Of a DNA stretch of 35,864 nt, positions 1 to 8,457 are shown piece after piece. Both the position numbers and the translations under genes were made by a program. The notes below the pieces were generated by a model. The model worked only from the letters and a program-made list of their open reading frames with translations, was not told the DNA's origin and made no database searches. The DNA is from Endozoicomonas atrinae (lineage in GTDB: Bacteria > Pseudomonadota > Gammaproteobacteria > Pseudomonadales > Endozoicomonadaceae), in contig NZ_LUKQ02000039.1 of the NCBI RefSeq assembly GCF_001647025.1, positions 1 through 35,864 of the forward strand, read 5' to 3'. Within the stretch, counting starts at the first letter, position 1, and each line of letters starts with the position of its first letter.

Positions 1-181
1 GAAAATCAACATCATTAAAACCTTCGGGTAGCTGTGGTCGACGAGACATCTGTTCTAGATAATGCATGGTAATGATGCCTAAGCATAGTTGGCGGCAGCT
101 TAAGGATTTAGAAAATGCGATTGGTATAATATTGAGCCTGATAAAATCACTGACGATCACCTGGTAGCCTTCAGATTCAGC

Positions 182-1036
182 TTGAAAAAACTGGCATTTG
201 ATCATTGGGCATACTGTTATGCCCAGACGGGCTTTTTTAATGCGGATATGCATGATGGAAATGTGATGGTTGCTGTTGAAAATGGCAGGCTGGTTATTTA
301 CTTCATTGATTTGGGTAATGCGCAAAAAGTCTCAAGAAATACGGTTAAAGCCACCTATACCATTCTTGGAGCTATGGAGAAGCTTCGTGAAGAGTCAGAT
401 GAAAAGAAAAGAAGTCAGTATGCGGATGAGGTCGTTCAATGTCTGCACAAACTGGGGGATTATGACTCGGATAAAGCGAAGTGGGATGAGCTTAAGCAGG
501 AAGTCTTGGAACTTATGCCTGAGGGTGTCGAGGGTGATATAGAGCCTAAGATTATTGAGCTGTTTAATAGAGCCTATACATGTAATGTGACGATTCCAAA
601 AGAAACGGCAGGGTTATTCAGGGCGAAGATGTTAATCGACTCTCAGGTCAATATGACCGATAAAGCCAGGAAGTCGCTGGACAAAATTGTGCCTTCATTG
701 ATCGAACTGCTTGGAAGTGATAACACGTCGGCTGATTCTGGCCCATTCATGCTAGATGTAGCGGATCAAAATGCCTTGCTGATGCTATTGCAGAAGGATC
801 CCGGATTGCGTGCAGAGCTGCTTGGATTATTGAGGACAATGCCAATATCTGAGGATCAATTACATTATGCTGTATCTGAATTAACATCAAAAACCCATTT
901 ACCCCCCGATGAGTTCAGGAATGAAGTCTATAAATTAATTGCGCAATGGCAAAGGCCGCCTGCTTATCCTGAATATCGGTGCGGTGATTGGCAGCCCGGA
1001 ACAAGGGGACCCCAGTCGGTTCCAGTTTATGTGTAG
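182..1036 (+). CDS. ABC1/UbiB-type kinase-like protein, 5' end missing or broken
   Basis: The first 50 residues carry the signature of the ABC1/ADCK/UbiB atypical kinase family. The segment GFFNADMHDGNVMV matches the family catalytic stretch (F-H-A-D-P-H-P-G-N), with Asn in place of the first His, and YFIDLGNAQ matches the metal-binding D-F/L-G strand. The remaining ~230 residues look helical and I do not recognise them. The N-lobe of a kinase is absent. The frame is open back to a stop at 101-103 but offers no ATG, and a TTG at 182 is the only listed initiator. Upstream bases 1-100 have stops in all three forward frames, although stretches in different frames still read like protein. I infer a frameshifted or truncated gene rather than a complete short one. 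AT-rich compared with the housekeeping genes in the window. The substrate is unknown; the family is linked to quinone synthesis or lipid metabolism. Confidence 0.5.
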   Translation: MKKLAFDHWAYCYAQTGFFNADMHDGNVMVAVENGRLVIYFIDLGNAQKVSRNTVKATYTILGAMEKLREESDEKKRSQYADEVVQCLHKLGDYDSDKAKWDELKQEVLELMPEGVEGDIEPKIIELFNRAYTCNVTIPKETAGLFRAKMLIDSQVNMTDKARKSLDKIVPSLIELLGSDNTSADSGPFMLDVADQNALLMLLQKDPGLRAELLGLLRTMPISEDQLHYAVSELTSKTHLPPDEFRNEVYKLIAQWQRPPAYPEYRCGDWQPGTRGPQSVPVYV

Positions 1037-1052
1037 AGCTAATTGGTAATAT

Positions 1053-1156
1053 ACCAAGCAGTTACTTAGGGGGCGTTACCAACTGACTGAATGGCCGGTT
1101 GGTAACGCCCCCTAGGCATAGTCAGACATCGGTCTCAGCCTAAGTAACTGCCTGGT
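1053..1156. repeat. Nested inverted repeat between convergent genes
   Basis: Outer arms 1053-1070 and 1139-1156 are inverted copies matching at 17 of 18 positions. Inside them, 1067-1083 and 1098-1114 form a perfect 17-bp hairpin stem with a 14-base loop. The arms overlap by four bases, so the two foldings compete. There is no T-run after either arm, so a standard intrinsic terminator is not obvious, although the position between the ends of two convergent genes would suit one. A small non-autonomous element or an IS remnant is the alternative. Confidence 0.7.
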
Positions 1157-1170
1157 GCGTTGTTGAAAAG

Positions 1171-4100
1171 TTACTGACTCAATAGCTTCTCAAGTTGCCT
1201 TGTCATATGATCAGGTGATGTGGTTCTCCTGGCAATTAATGCATACATGGAGGGCACCACAAACAGGGTTAACAGACTTGATACGGTGACGCCGGCAAAA
1301 ACGACGACCCCAATAGAGAACCGGAACTCTGAACCTGCTCCCGTTGCCAGGAGGAGGGGAATGGCACCAACAACTGTCGTAAGCGCTGTCATCAGAATGG
1401 GGCGTAGTCGCAAAGCTGATGCTTCAAGCACTGCCTCATTAAAGGCCAATCCCTGGTCTCTGAGCTGGTTGATAAACTCCACAATCAGAATACCGTTCTT
1501 GGCAGAGAGTCCGATCAGCATGATCATGGCCAGCTGACTGAAGATATTCAGAGTTTCACCGCTGATGTATAGACCAAACAGAGCCCCGGAAATACCAAGA
1601 GGTACGGTGAGCATAACGATCAGTGGATGAACAAAGCTTTCAAACTGGGCTGCCAGCACCAAGTACACAACCAGCATCGCCATCGCGAAGACAAAGAAAA
1701 TGGCGCTCTGGTTAGACCGATAGTCCAGAGACTCCCCTTTATAGTTGACAATCGCTTCCGGGGGCAGGTGTTCGACCACCTGCTGGTCGAGAAACTCCAG
1801 TGCTTCGCCAATGGAGTAGTTACCTACGAGACTGGCAGAAATGGTAATTGCCCGGTTCCGGTTATAGTGCTTCAGCATGGCGGCTTTACCCACTTCCTCC
1901 ACGGATACCAGGTTGTCGAGGCGGATCAACTCGCCAGTGGTATGGGACCGGACGTAGAGTGAAGCCAGGTCAAGAGCACTGTTAAAGGCTTCTTCTTTGG
2001 CTCGCAGGAAAACATCATATTCCTCGCCGCGCTCCATAAAAGTCGTGTCGGTGACTCCACCCAGCATGGTTTCCAGTGTTGCTCCGATTTCTTCTGCAGA
2101 AACACCAAGCTCCTGAGCCCGCTCGCGGTCAATGGTAATCTCCAACTGTGGCTGATTCTGGTTAAAGTCAATATCAACATCTCTGAGCCCTGGGTTTTCA
2201 CGAGCCTTTTCTGCAATGACATCTGCCCATTCAACCAGTTGATCAAAGGAACCACCACCAAGGACGAATTGAATCGGGGCTTCGGAACGTCCACCAATGG
2301 TGGAACGCATAACAGGAATGGCCCGAACATTTGGAATGCCGGCCATAAGCTGGCGTACCTGCCCCATGACTTCGGCAGCACTGACATCCCGGTCGTCCCA
2401 GTCTTCCAGGGTTCCGATCAGAATACCGGAGTTACTGCCACTGTTGCCGCCCCAGCCAGGCGAGCGGACAAACAGGTATTTCAGCACGCCTTCGCCGAGA
2501 TGAGGCAATAGTTTTGATTCAAGCTGCAGCATGCTTTCTTCCATGCTGTCATAGTTCGCACCCTCAGGACCTTTTACGATCACAATAAACTCACCCCGGT
2601 CTTCTGATGGGGTGAAGGTTTGAGGGATCATTGGATAGAGCAGTGCGGTTACACCCAATGAAGCCAGCAGTAAAAGCAGGCCCGCCCATTGGAATTTAAG
2701 GACTTTCAGCAGTGCCTTTCGGTATACATCAGTCAGCCATTGATGTGCTTTTTCGATCAGCTGGCTTGCTTTTGAAGGTTTTACATTCAATTTGAGCAGC
2801 TGCGAACTCATCATTGGAGACAGGGTCAGAGCAATCAGGCTTGAGAAGACCACGGCACCGATCAGTGTCATTGCATATTCAGAAAATAGCCTGCCAACAG
2901 AGCCTTCCATAAACACAATAGGTACGAATGTCATCACCAGAACGACTGTGGTTGCGACTACCGCGAAGCTTACTTCACGGGCACCTTTCCAGGCGGCGAC
3001 CAGTGGAGCTTCCCCACGCTCCAGATGCTGGTGAATATTTTCCAGAACCACGATCGCATCATCAACCACCAGACCAATCGCCAGAACCAGTGCCAGAAGT
3101 GTCAACAGGTTGATTGAGTAGCCGAGAAGGTGAATTACGATAAAAGCACTGATCAGAGAAACCGGTACGGTCACTGCAGGAATCAGGGTAGCTCGAAGAT
3201 TGCCAAGGAATATATAAAGGACAAGAATGACCAGGGCAATGGTCATGGCCAGGGTGGCATACACTTCATCAATGGCTGACTGAATGTAGATGGAGGAGTC
3301 CCGGGTGGTTGTCATATAGGTGCCTTCCGGAAGGAAAGGGGTGAACGCTTCGATCTCATCTTTCACGTTCTGAATGACTTCCAGTGGGTTGGCCTGGGAC
3401 AGTGGAACAATTCCAAGGCTTAACACATTCCGGCCATTGGCTTTTGCCAGCGTTTCAATCTCTTTTGCTTCTGTGCGTATGGAGGCAATATCCTCCAGGT
3501 AGACCTTGCTGCTGCCGTCCTGACGAATAAGTAAACGGCGGAAATCATTAATGGTGTTGTAGTCACGATTAACGCGAACAGGCAATGTCCTCAAACTGTC
3601 AGTTAATTCACCGGCAGGAAGCTCGACGTTGTCACGGCGCAGGGCACTGCGTACGTCACTGGTGGTGATTTGCCTGGCGGCCATGGCCTGAGCATCCAGT
3701 TCAATACGCATGACATATTCGCGCGAACCCATAACGTCAACAGAACTGACGCCATCAACGAGGGAGAGCCGATCCTGTAAGGTCCGTTCCGCATAGTCAG
3801 TGAGCTCAATCAGAGACATGGTGTCACTTTGCAGGCTGACATTGAGAATGGTCTCACCACTGCCGTCATTCTTCCAGACAATGGGCGATTCTGCTTCATC
3901 TGGCAGGCGCCAGATAACCCGTGACATGGCTTCGCGGACATCATTGGCAGCCGTTTCCATATCCCGGTCAGGAGAGAACTCGATATTAATCCGGGATGTA
4001 CCATTGCGGCTGGTACTCTCAATAAATCGAACACCCTCAATACCACCGAGCTGGTCCTCAATAACATTGGTGATCTTGCTTTCAATGACTTCTGCAGAAG

Positions 4101-4260
4101 CCCCGTCATACCCGGTATAAACCATCACAGTCGGGGGGGTGATATCTGGCAGCTCCCGTACCGGCAACATCTGGAAGCACACGACCCCAAAGGTAATCAG
4201 CAGCAGGCTGACAACGGTAGCAAATACCGGGCGTTTGATGGATAAATCAGACAGTATCAT
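1171..4260 (-). CDS. RND (HAE1-type) multidrug efflux inner-membrane permease
   Basis: A 1029-residue protein of the resistance-nodulation-division family (AcrB/MexB type), the proton-driven inner-membrane pump of a tripartite efflux system. It starts with the typical MILSDLSIKRPVFA and a first membrane helix. Two halves each hold a large periplasmic loop and a block of membrane helices. The proton-relay aspartates are visible in TM4 (GLVVDDAIVVLENI), and the partner lysine is in the TM10 motif GLSAKNGILIVEF. Length is normal for the family. It starts 2 bp after the stop of the adaptor gene upstream, so the two are co-transcribed on the minus strand. No outer-membrane channel gene lies alongside, so it presumably uses a TolC/OprM-type protein encoded elsewhere. 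Substrates cannot be told from sequence; multidrug or detergent-like compounds are usual. Confidence 0.95.
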   Translation of the reverse strand: MILSDLSIKRPVFATVVSLLLITFGVVCFQMLPVRELPDITPPTVMVYTGYDGASAEVIESKITNVIEDQLGGIEGVRFIESTSRNGTSRINIEFSPDRDMETAANDVREAMSRVIWRLPDEAESPIVWKNDGSGETILNVSLQSDTMSLIELTDYAERTLQDRLSLVDGVSSVDVMGSREYVMRIELDAQAMAARQITTSDVRSALRRDNVELPAGELTDSLRTLPVRVNRDYNTINDFRRLLIRQDGSSKVYLEDIASIRTEAKEIETLAKANGRNVLSLGIVPLSQANPLEVIQNVKDEIEAFTPFLPEGTYMTTTRDSSIYIQSAIDEVYATLAMTIALVILVLYIFLGNLRATLIPAVTVPVSLISAFIVIHLLGYSINLLTLLALVLAIGLVVDDAIVVLENIHQHLERGEAPLVAAWKGAREVSFAVVATTVVLVMTFVPIVFMEGSVGRLFSEYAMTLIGAVVFSSLIALTLSPMMSSQLLKLNVKPSKASQLIEKAHQWLTDVYRKALLKVLKFQWAGLLLLLASLGVTALLYPMIPQTFTPSEDRGEFIVIVKGPEGANYDSMEESMLQLESKLLPHLGEGVLKYLFVRSPGWGGNSGSNSGILIGTLEDWDDRDVSAAEVMGQVRQLMAGIPNVRAIPVMRSTIGGRSEAPIQFVLGGGSFDQLVEWADVIAEKARENPGLRDVDIDFNQNQPQLEITIDRERAQELGVSAEEIGATLETMLGGVTDTTFMERGEEYDVFLRAKEEAFNSALDLASLYVRSHTTGELIRLDNLVSVEEVGKAAMLKHYNRNRAITISASLVGNYSIGEALEFLDQQVVEHLPPEAIVNYKGESLDYRSNQSAIFFVFAMAMLVVYLVLAAQFESFVHPLIVMLTVPLGISGALFGLYISGETLNIFSQLAMIMLIGLSAKNGILIVEFINQLRDQGLAFNEAVLEASALRLRPILMTALTTVVGAIPLLLATGAGSEFRFSIGVVVFAGVTVSSLLTLFVVPSMYALIARRTTSPDHMTRQLEKLLSQ

Positions 4261-4262
4261 GG

Positions 4263-5390
4263 TTAGAGCAATCCATCCGCAGCTGCAGGTTGAACCGGGT
4301 TGGAAGAGAGAACAGGCTGCTCTTCTTCAAGTACTTTTACCCGGCGGCCATCAGTCACTTTCACTGCACCTTCATTGACCACCATCTCTCCCTCGGCCAA
4401 TCCAGACAGCACAACAATGTATTGATCAATGCTCTGGCCGGTTGTGATGGTTCGACGTTCTACCTGGTTGTGCTCATCAATAACGAATACGTAGCGACGG
4501 TTTCCATCAAACAAAATACTGCGGGAAGGAACGACCAGCTGTTGCTCCCCCGGGCGTTCGATGGAGGTGCGCATCAGCATGCCTGGAAGGAGTTGTAAGT
4601 TCGGGTTGACCAGAAGCGCTCTGACCTGAAAGGTCAGGTTGACTGGATCAATCCGGGGGTTGATGCTGTCGATGGTGCCGGTGAAGGCCTTTCCGGGCCA
4701 CGCGTCTGTGGTTGCAGTAATACGGGCACCTTTTCTGACATGACTGAGACTGCTTTCAGGCAGGTCAAACGTTAATTTCATGGTGCTGAGATCATCCAGT
4801 GTGGTCAACACGGTGCCTGCATTGATAAGTGCACCAATACTCTGCTCATGAAAGCTCAACGTTCCTGTAAAAGGGGCTTCCAGCGTGTAATGATCCAGTA
4901 TGGCCAGTTCAGCCTGAAGCGCAGCTTCAAGGCGCTCAACCATCGCCCGCTGAGCCTTGAGTTCATCAATGGAAATGGCTTTTCTCGTGATCAGGGTTTC
5001 CATATATTCCAATTGGCGCTGGGCATCTTCAAAGGCAATTCGTGCCTGAGCGGTAATGGCCGCCTGCTCACGGTCATCCAGTTCGACCAGCAGCTTTCCT
5101 GATTTGACTTTGGCGCCATCTTTCAGATGAAGGGCAACAATACGGCCATTGATTTGAGGGGTAATGTCAACTGACTGGTTGGCTTTCAGGTTTCCCAGTG
5201 CAATTAGCTTTTGCTGTAATGTGGTTTCCATGACTGGAAAGGCTGTTACCGTAGGTGCCTGGCTTTTTGGCGCTGCATGGGTGAAAGGTGCCAGCAAGGT
5301 AAGGGCAATAACCAGGATTATCCTGCATTTAGTCGGGAGTATTTGAGCCAATATCAACCCGGGCTGAGTAAAATGAGAAGTTGCAGTCAT
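4263..5390 (-). CDS. RND efflux periplasmic adaptor (membrane fusion protein)
   Basis: Membrane fusion protein that bridges the RND permease and an outer-membrane channel. Order of parts: an N-terminal hydrophobic signal segment (about ILVIALTLLAPFTHA), a barrel-sandwich hybrid half (GNLKANQSVDITPQINGRI), a short alpha-hairpin, the second lipoyl half (LEAPFTGTLSFHEQSIGALI), then beta-barrel and membrane-proximal domains (LLPGMLMRTSI, AEGEMVVNEGAVKVTDG). An in-frame ATG at 5447 would give 19 more residues. I prefer 5390 because a consensus -10 (TATAAT, reverse of 5459-5464) puts the transcript start within a few bases of 5447. The 5390 ATG has an AGGAG upstream, although about 12 bases away. 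No lipobox cysteine follows the signal segment. First gene of the two-gene efflux operon. Confidence 0.88.
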   Translation of the reverse strand: MTATSHFTQPGLILAQILPTKCRIILVIALTLLAPFTHAAPKSQAPTVTAFPVMETTLQQKLIALGNLKANQSVDITPQINGRIVALHLKDGAKVKSGKLLVELDDREQAAITAQARIAFEDAQRQLEYMETLITRKAISIDELKAQRAMVERLEAALQAELAILDHYTLEAPFTGTLSFHEQSIGALINAGTVLTTLDDLSTMKLTFDLPESSLSHVRKGARITATTDAWPGKAFTGTIDSINPRIDPVNLTFQVRALLVNPNLQLLPGMLMRTSIERPGEQQLVVPSRSILFDGNRRYVFVIDEHNQVERRTITTGQSIDQYIVVLSGLAEGEMVVNEGAVKVTDGRRVKVLEEEQPVLSSNPVQPAAADGLL

Positions 5391-5455
5391 AGCTCGGGGA
5401 GTCTCCTGAGGCATCAGATTTTGGGGGGAGTCTGGCATATGGTTCATTTATGCGC

Positions 5456-5468
5456 AGGATTATATCCT
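5456..5468 (-). promoter_or_regulatory. Probable -10 element and small palindrome of the efflux operon promoter
   Basis: Read on the minus strand, a perfect TATAAT (5459-5464) lies just upstream of the adaptor gene. It sits inside a short palindrome, AGGAT-3-ATCCT (5456-5468), which could be an operator half-overlapping the -10. No convincing -35 (TTGACA-like) hexamer is seen at 16-18 bases, so an activator or a weak promoter is possible. Confidence 0.4.
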
Positions 5469-5567
5469 TCAGAGACCATACTGATACCCTGAAATGTTGG
5501 GAAAGTTGTCGCAAATTGTATCATCAGGGTGTTAAGCCATTGGGTATGGGCAAGTTGTGGGTCTGGC

Positions 5568-6485
5568 TTATTTGAAAAATAAATCGCCATAACCCCAAAT
5601 AAGAGTGCCAATAATACTTGCCAGCAGGATTACCCAGTCGCTCTCACTGGCTGCTCTTTTGACTTTCCTTGTGCTGATCATGGCATTTTCCATCTCTGCG
5701 AGGAGATCCATAAATTTTATATCCTCTCTCCGGGATAATCTGTCGCTGGCTGCTTCAATCATTAGCTCGTGACTTGGCAGTTTTTCACCTCTCTTCCTGA
5801 GGGTTATAAACGCTGTCAACATTGCCCAGCTGACAATTACTGATCCTGATCGTTGAAACAGGGTTTTGTCTCCTACGTTCATCTTGTCTAAAGTGAAGGA
5901 AATCACAACTGCGGAAGCTACTAGTAAACTGCCAGCGACAAAAGCGTAATTCCATTTTTTGTTTCTGTTCCACCAGCTACTATTTCTCAAACAGGTAGGC
6001 TCTGAGCCCTCATGTGGCAACAAGCTGTCTGTTGATCCAAAGGTTTGCATATTGATGACAAATGCGTCTCGAACAGGTCTCCGTTGAGAAGGCGAGGAAT
6101 CCAGGTTTTCAGGAGATAGCAGACGCTTGCAGGCACCACTTCTATCAGTTGCCATTTTTGATTGGGCTGTTGTAACGTTGTCAGAATGAATAACATGACT
6201 TTGACAGGTTCCTTCTACGGTATTGATCTGAGAGGAATCAAGTTCGTTTCTTGGTTCAATAGATCTGGCTTGAATGGCATAATTGTAATGATCTGCTATT
6301 TCATTCTCCATTCTGAAGGTTGATATATCATTCGCTTTAGAGTGTTCTCTGGTACTCCTACCATGGAACAAAGAGTCTTGGGAACTTCTTTGATGTCTGC
6401 ACTTTTGTGCCTGTGGTAGGCTTTCTTCAAGAGTGAAGCTGTTTATATTATTTACTGATACAGACCTGCTAATTGGTGTACTCAT
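5568..6485 (-). CDS. Unrecognised protein: disordered N-terminus, three C-terminal membrane segments
   Basis: A 305-residue protein I do not recognise. Residues 1 to about 170 are polar, rich in Ser, Asn, Gln and Arg, and look disordered. The C-terminal part has three hydrophobic stretches: about 180-200 (AFVAGSLLVASAVVISFTL), about 215-230 (VIVSWAMLTAFITL) and the very C-terminus (WVILLASIIGTLIWGYGDL). The last resembles the single-helix tail common in small bacterial membrane proteins. The loop between helices 2 and 3 is charged and probably helical. There is no signal peptide. The start is supported by an AGGG about 7 bases upstream. The gene is AT-richer than its neighbours and stands alone, so it is probably accessory. 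The N-terminal composition resembles secreted or host-interaction proteins, but no function can be given. Confidence 0.7.
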   Translation of the reverse strand: MSTPISRSVSVNNINSFTLEESLPQAQKCRHQRSSQDSLFHGRSTREHSKANDISTFRMENEIADHYNYAIQARSIEPRNELDSSQINTVEGTCQSHVIHSDNVTTAQSKMATDRSGACKRLLSPENLDSSPSQRRPVRDAFVINMQTFGSTDSLLPHEGSEPTCLRNSSWWNRNKKWNYAFVAGSLLVASAVVISFTLDKMNVGDKTLFQRSGSVIVSWAMLTAFITLRKRGEKLPSHELMIEAASDRLSRREDIKFMDLLAEMENAMISTRKVKRAASESDWVILLASIIGTLIWGYGDLFFK

Positions 6486-6849
6486 TATAAACCCTGAGAG
6501 TAGCTGGACTGGAGAGACCCGCTAATTGAAATTGCTTGTTGATGGCTGCTTTTCAGTCAATTTGAATTATTTACTTTGACCTTTTTTTGTCCAGTCCATG
6601 AAATGCATCTGAGATCAGTTTTATCTGTAGTTGATAGTCGGTAAAGAAGAATACAACTTAAATGGACGAGATTGTAGGTGGTATCCATTTGCACATTTTT
6701 CAAGTAATTCCATTTTTTGCAGAACTGAAGTATGAGTGTTCTGGGTGTTCAGGTGTAATAAGAAAGTCGACCCTGCTTTTCATCAGTCGAATGCTAGCTG
6801 TTATTTTCCAAACGGTTAAAAATACTGGCCCTGGAGTTGTTTACTTTCC
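6486..6849. other. Gene-free AT-rich spacer
   Basis: This 364-base spacer lies between the end of the amidotransferase gene and the start of the 305-residue membrane protein gene. It presumably carries the promoter of the latter on the minus strand. A short plus-strand reading frame (6662-6853) has no ribosome binding site and no recognisable product. I see no convincing hairpin terminator. Confidence 0.5.
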
Positions 6850-7617
6850 CTAGGCAGCCAGTTCTCCATTGTCAAAAACGACCATCTTGCCAGGCTGGAT
6901 AGGATGCCATGTCTCATCAATGGTTAACGGATCAGTTGCTACTACAGTAACAATGTCGTTTTCTGTGGTTTCCTTGGCAAAATCCACCGTGATGTCGGCA
7001 TCTTTTAGACTGGCCTGATCAAAAGGTGCCCGCCGAGTTATCCAATTCAACCGGGTGCTGCAGTAGCAATAGAGATAACGTGAGTCTGTCAGTAGCATAT
7101 TAAATACGCCCAGTTCACGCAGTTCATCACAGAGCTTTTGGATGAAGCGTTGCAGTGTGCTCACCCTTTTTGGAGGTCTCGGGAAACGTTCACGTACCTG
7201 GTCCATGATCCAGCAGAAAGCGAATTCACTGTCAGTGGTTCCCACGGGAAAGTAATGTTTCAAGGGGAATTTCTTGATGCCTTTTAATTGGCCATTGTGT
7301 GCGAAGGTCCAGTATTTTCCCCAGAGCTCCCGGATAAATGGGTGTGTGTTTTCCAACGCAATTCTTCCTGCATTTGCCTGTCGAATATGACCGACCACAA
7401 TATTGCTTTTAATTGGGTAACGGCAGACCAGGTTGGCAATTTCAGAGTCACAGCTTGGGTTTGGATCACGAAACTCTCGCAAACCTTTTCCTTCATAGAA
7501 TGCGATGCCCCAGCCATCACTGTGGGGCCCAGTCTTACCCCCGCGCTGCATCAGGCCACTGAAGCTGAACACAATGTCCGTAGGAGTGTTGGCACTCATT
7601 CCAAGAAGTTCACACAT
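6850..7617 (-). CDS. yafJ: Class II glutamine amidotransferase, YafJ type
   Basis: A 255-residue protein matching the YafJ family of stand-alone class II (N-terminal nucleophile) glutamine amidotransferases. After removal of Met1, Cys2 of MCELLGMSANTPTD would be the nucleophile that releases ammonia from glutamine. Other family features are RGGKTGPHSDGWGIAFYEGKG, the GHIRQANAG stretch, the THPF and FAHNGQL motifs that shape the glutamine pocket, and TTDSEFAF. No synthase domain is attached, as is normal for YafJ, whose physiological substrate is not settled. The start is fixed by the need for Cys at position 2. The small membrane protein gene ends 97 bases upstream on the same strand, so the two may be co-transcribed. 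Confidence 0.93.
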   Translation of the reverse strand: MCELLGMSANTPTDIVFSFSGLMQRGGKTGPHSDGWGIAFYEGKGLREFRDPNPSCDSEIANLVCRYPIKSNIVVGHIRQANAGRIALENTHPFIRELWGKYWTFAHNGQLKGIKKFPLKHYFPVGTTDSEFAFCWIMDQVRERFPRPPKRVSTLQRFIQKLCDELRELGVFNMLLTDSRYLYCYCSTRLNWITRRAPFDQASLKDADITVDFAKETTENDIVTVVATDPLTIDETWHPIQPGKMVVFDNGELAA

Positions 7618-7714
7618 TAGCTTACAAATCGCTGTTAAGTTAAAGATTTCTGGTTACAAACAGGCTTGCACTGGCTGCAGGTTCCGAAAATATACCGTCT
7701 TGATAAACACAGTG

Positions 7715-8113
7715 CTAGCAGGCAGGTTCTTTGCGTTGGCGTTGAGCGTGGCTTGTTTTTCCCGTCCGGGCTTTCTGTCTTTTATCACGAGTGACTGTTG
7801 CCTTAGCTACAGGTAATAACACGCCTGTAATTGCGGCAACACCGGCGATAATTGCAACAGCCTGACCGGTTCGCCACATGGCTTCAATTCCCTGGCTAAG
7901 GCCATCATAAAGACTGATAAGGAAGGCCGGGCCAAGAAAGCTCTGTTCGGGGTGAATAGTACCAGGCAGGAAAAAAAGTACAGCAAAAGCCATCATGAGA
8001 GGCCGCTTTACCCGAGGATGCCATTTGCGAACAATAAACCACAGACTCAGCAGACAGCCGATGGCTCCTGTCAGGTAAACTACCCAGCCCCAAAAATACT
8101 GCAATTCCGACAT
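7715..8113 (-). CDS. Conserved small inner-membrane protein, unknown function
   Basis: A 132-residue protein from the ATG at 8113, chosen because GGAGA stands 4 bases upstream; a start at 8134 would lie inside a hairpin. Three hydrophobic segments are visible: residues about 5-27 (tryptophan-rich, FWGWVVYLTGAIGCLLSLWF), about 37-52 (MMAFAVLFFLPGTI), and about 80-102 (AVAIIAGVAAITGVLLPVA). The tail is basic and polar (about 25 residues rich in Lys, Arg, Gln). The PGTIHPEQSFLGPAFLISL segment between helices 2 and 3 is reminiscent of small membrane proteins in Pseudomonas and relatives, but I cannot name the family. It lies upstream of yafJ on the same strand. Confidence 0.7.
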   Translation of the reverse strand: MSELQYFWGWVVYLTGAIGCLLSLWFIVRKWHPRVKRPLMMAFAVLFFLPGTIHPEQSFLGPAFLISLYDGLSQGIEAMWRTGQAVAIIAGVAAITGVLLPVAKATVTRDKRQKARTGKTSHAQRQRKEPAC

Positions 8114-8125
8114 TGACTCTCCAAC

Positions 8126-8150
8126 AACCGCCATTGAATGAATGGCGGTT
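8126..8150 (-). promoter_or_regulatory. Perfect hairpin in the leader of the small membrane protein gene
   Basis: A 10-bp perfect stem (AACCGCCATT / AATGGCGGTT) with a 5-base loop lies immediately upstream of the ribosome binding site of the 8113 start. It could limit translation or act as an operator. On the plus strand it is followed by an AT-rich run, so a weak terminator is also possible. Confidence 0.45.
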
Positions 8151-8457
8151 AATTTAATTTGCCACCATCCTCTGAGTGTTTCGAGGAGGTGGTGCTGGGA
8201 TTACCAGCTAGAATAAAGCGCTGGTCTATATTAAATAACCGACAATGGTGCATTTTGCATCAATTGGCCATCATATGAAAACAGCCACTGATTATAAAAT
8301 GAAATTTAATAAGCAAAGACTAAGACTCTATATGGTAACCGCTCTTTTTACTGGGCAGTAAAAATCTCTGTCAGGCAAAACGACCATTTCCGGCAATACT
8401 GCTCTTTAACCAGAAGAGTCGGGAAAACTTTTATATAACCAGGAAGGCGATATTACC
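8151..8457. other. Divergent promoter region without genes
   Basis: The spacer between the divergent small membrane protein gene and the DUF599 gene. It is AT-rich in its middle part (8220-8340). I see no coding sequence. Promoters for both directions must lie here, but no hexamer pair is strong enough to assign. Confidence 0.4.

Noticed and set aside
4133-4139. G7 tract within the RND permease gene
   Set aside because: It encodes part of the conserved ITPPTV segment, so it is explained by protein sequence and is unlikely to be a contingency tract.
6662-6853. 63-codon plus-strand frame in the spacer before the amidotransferase gene end
   Set aside because: No ribosome binding site, no homology, and it overlaps the 3' end of a real convergent gene.
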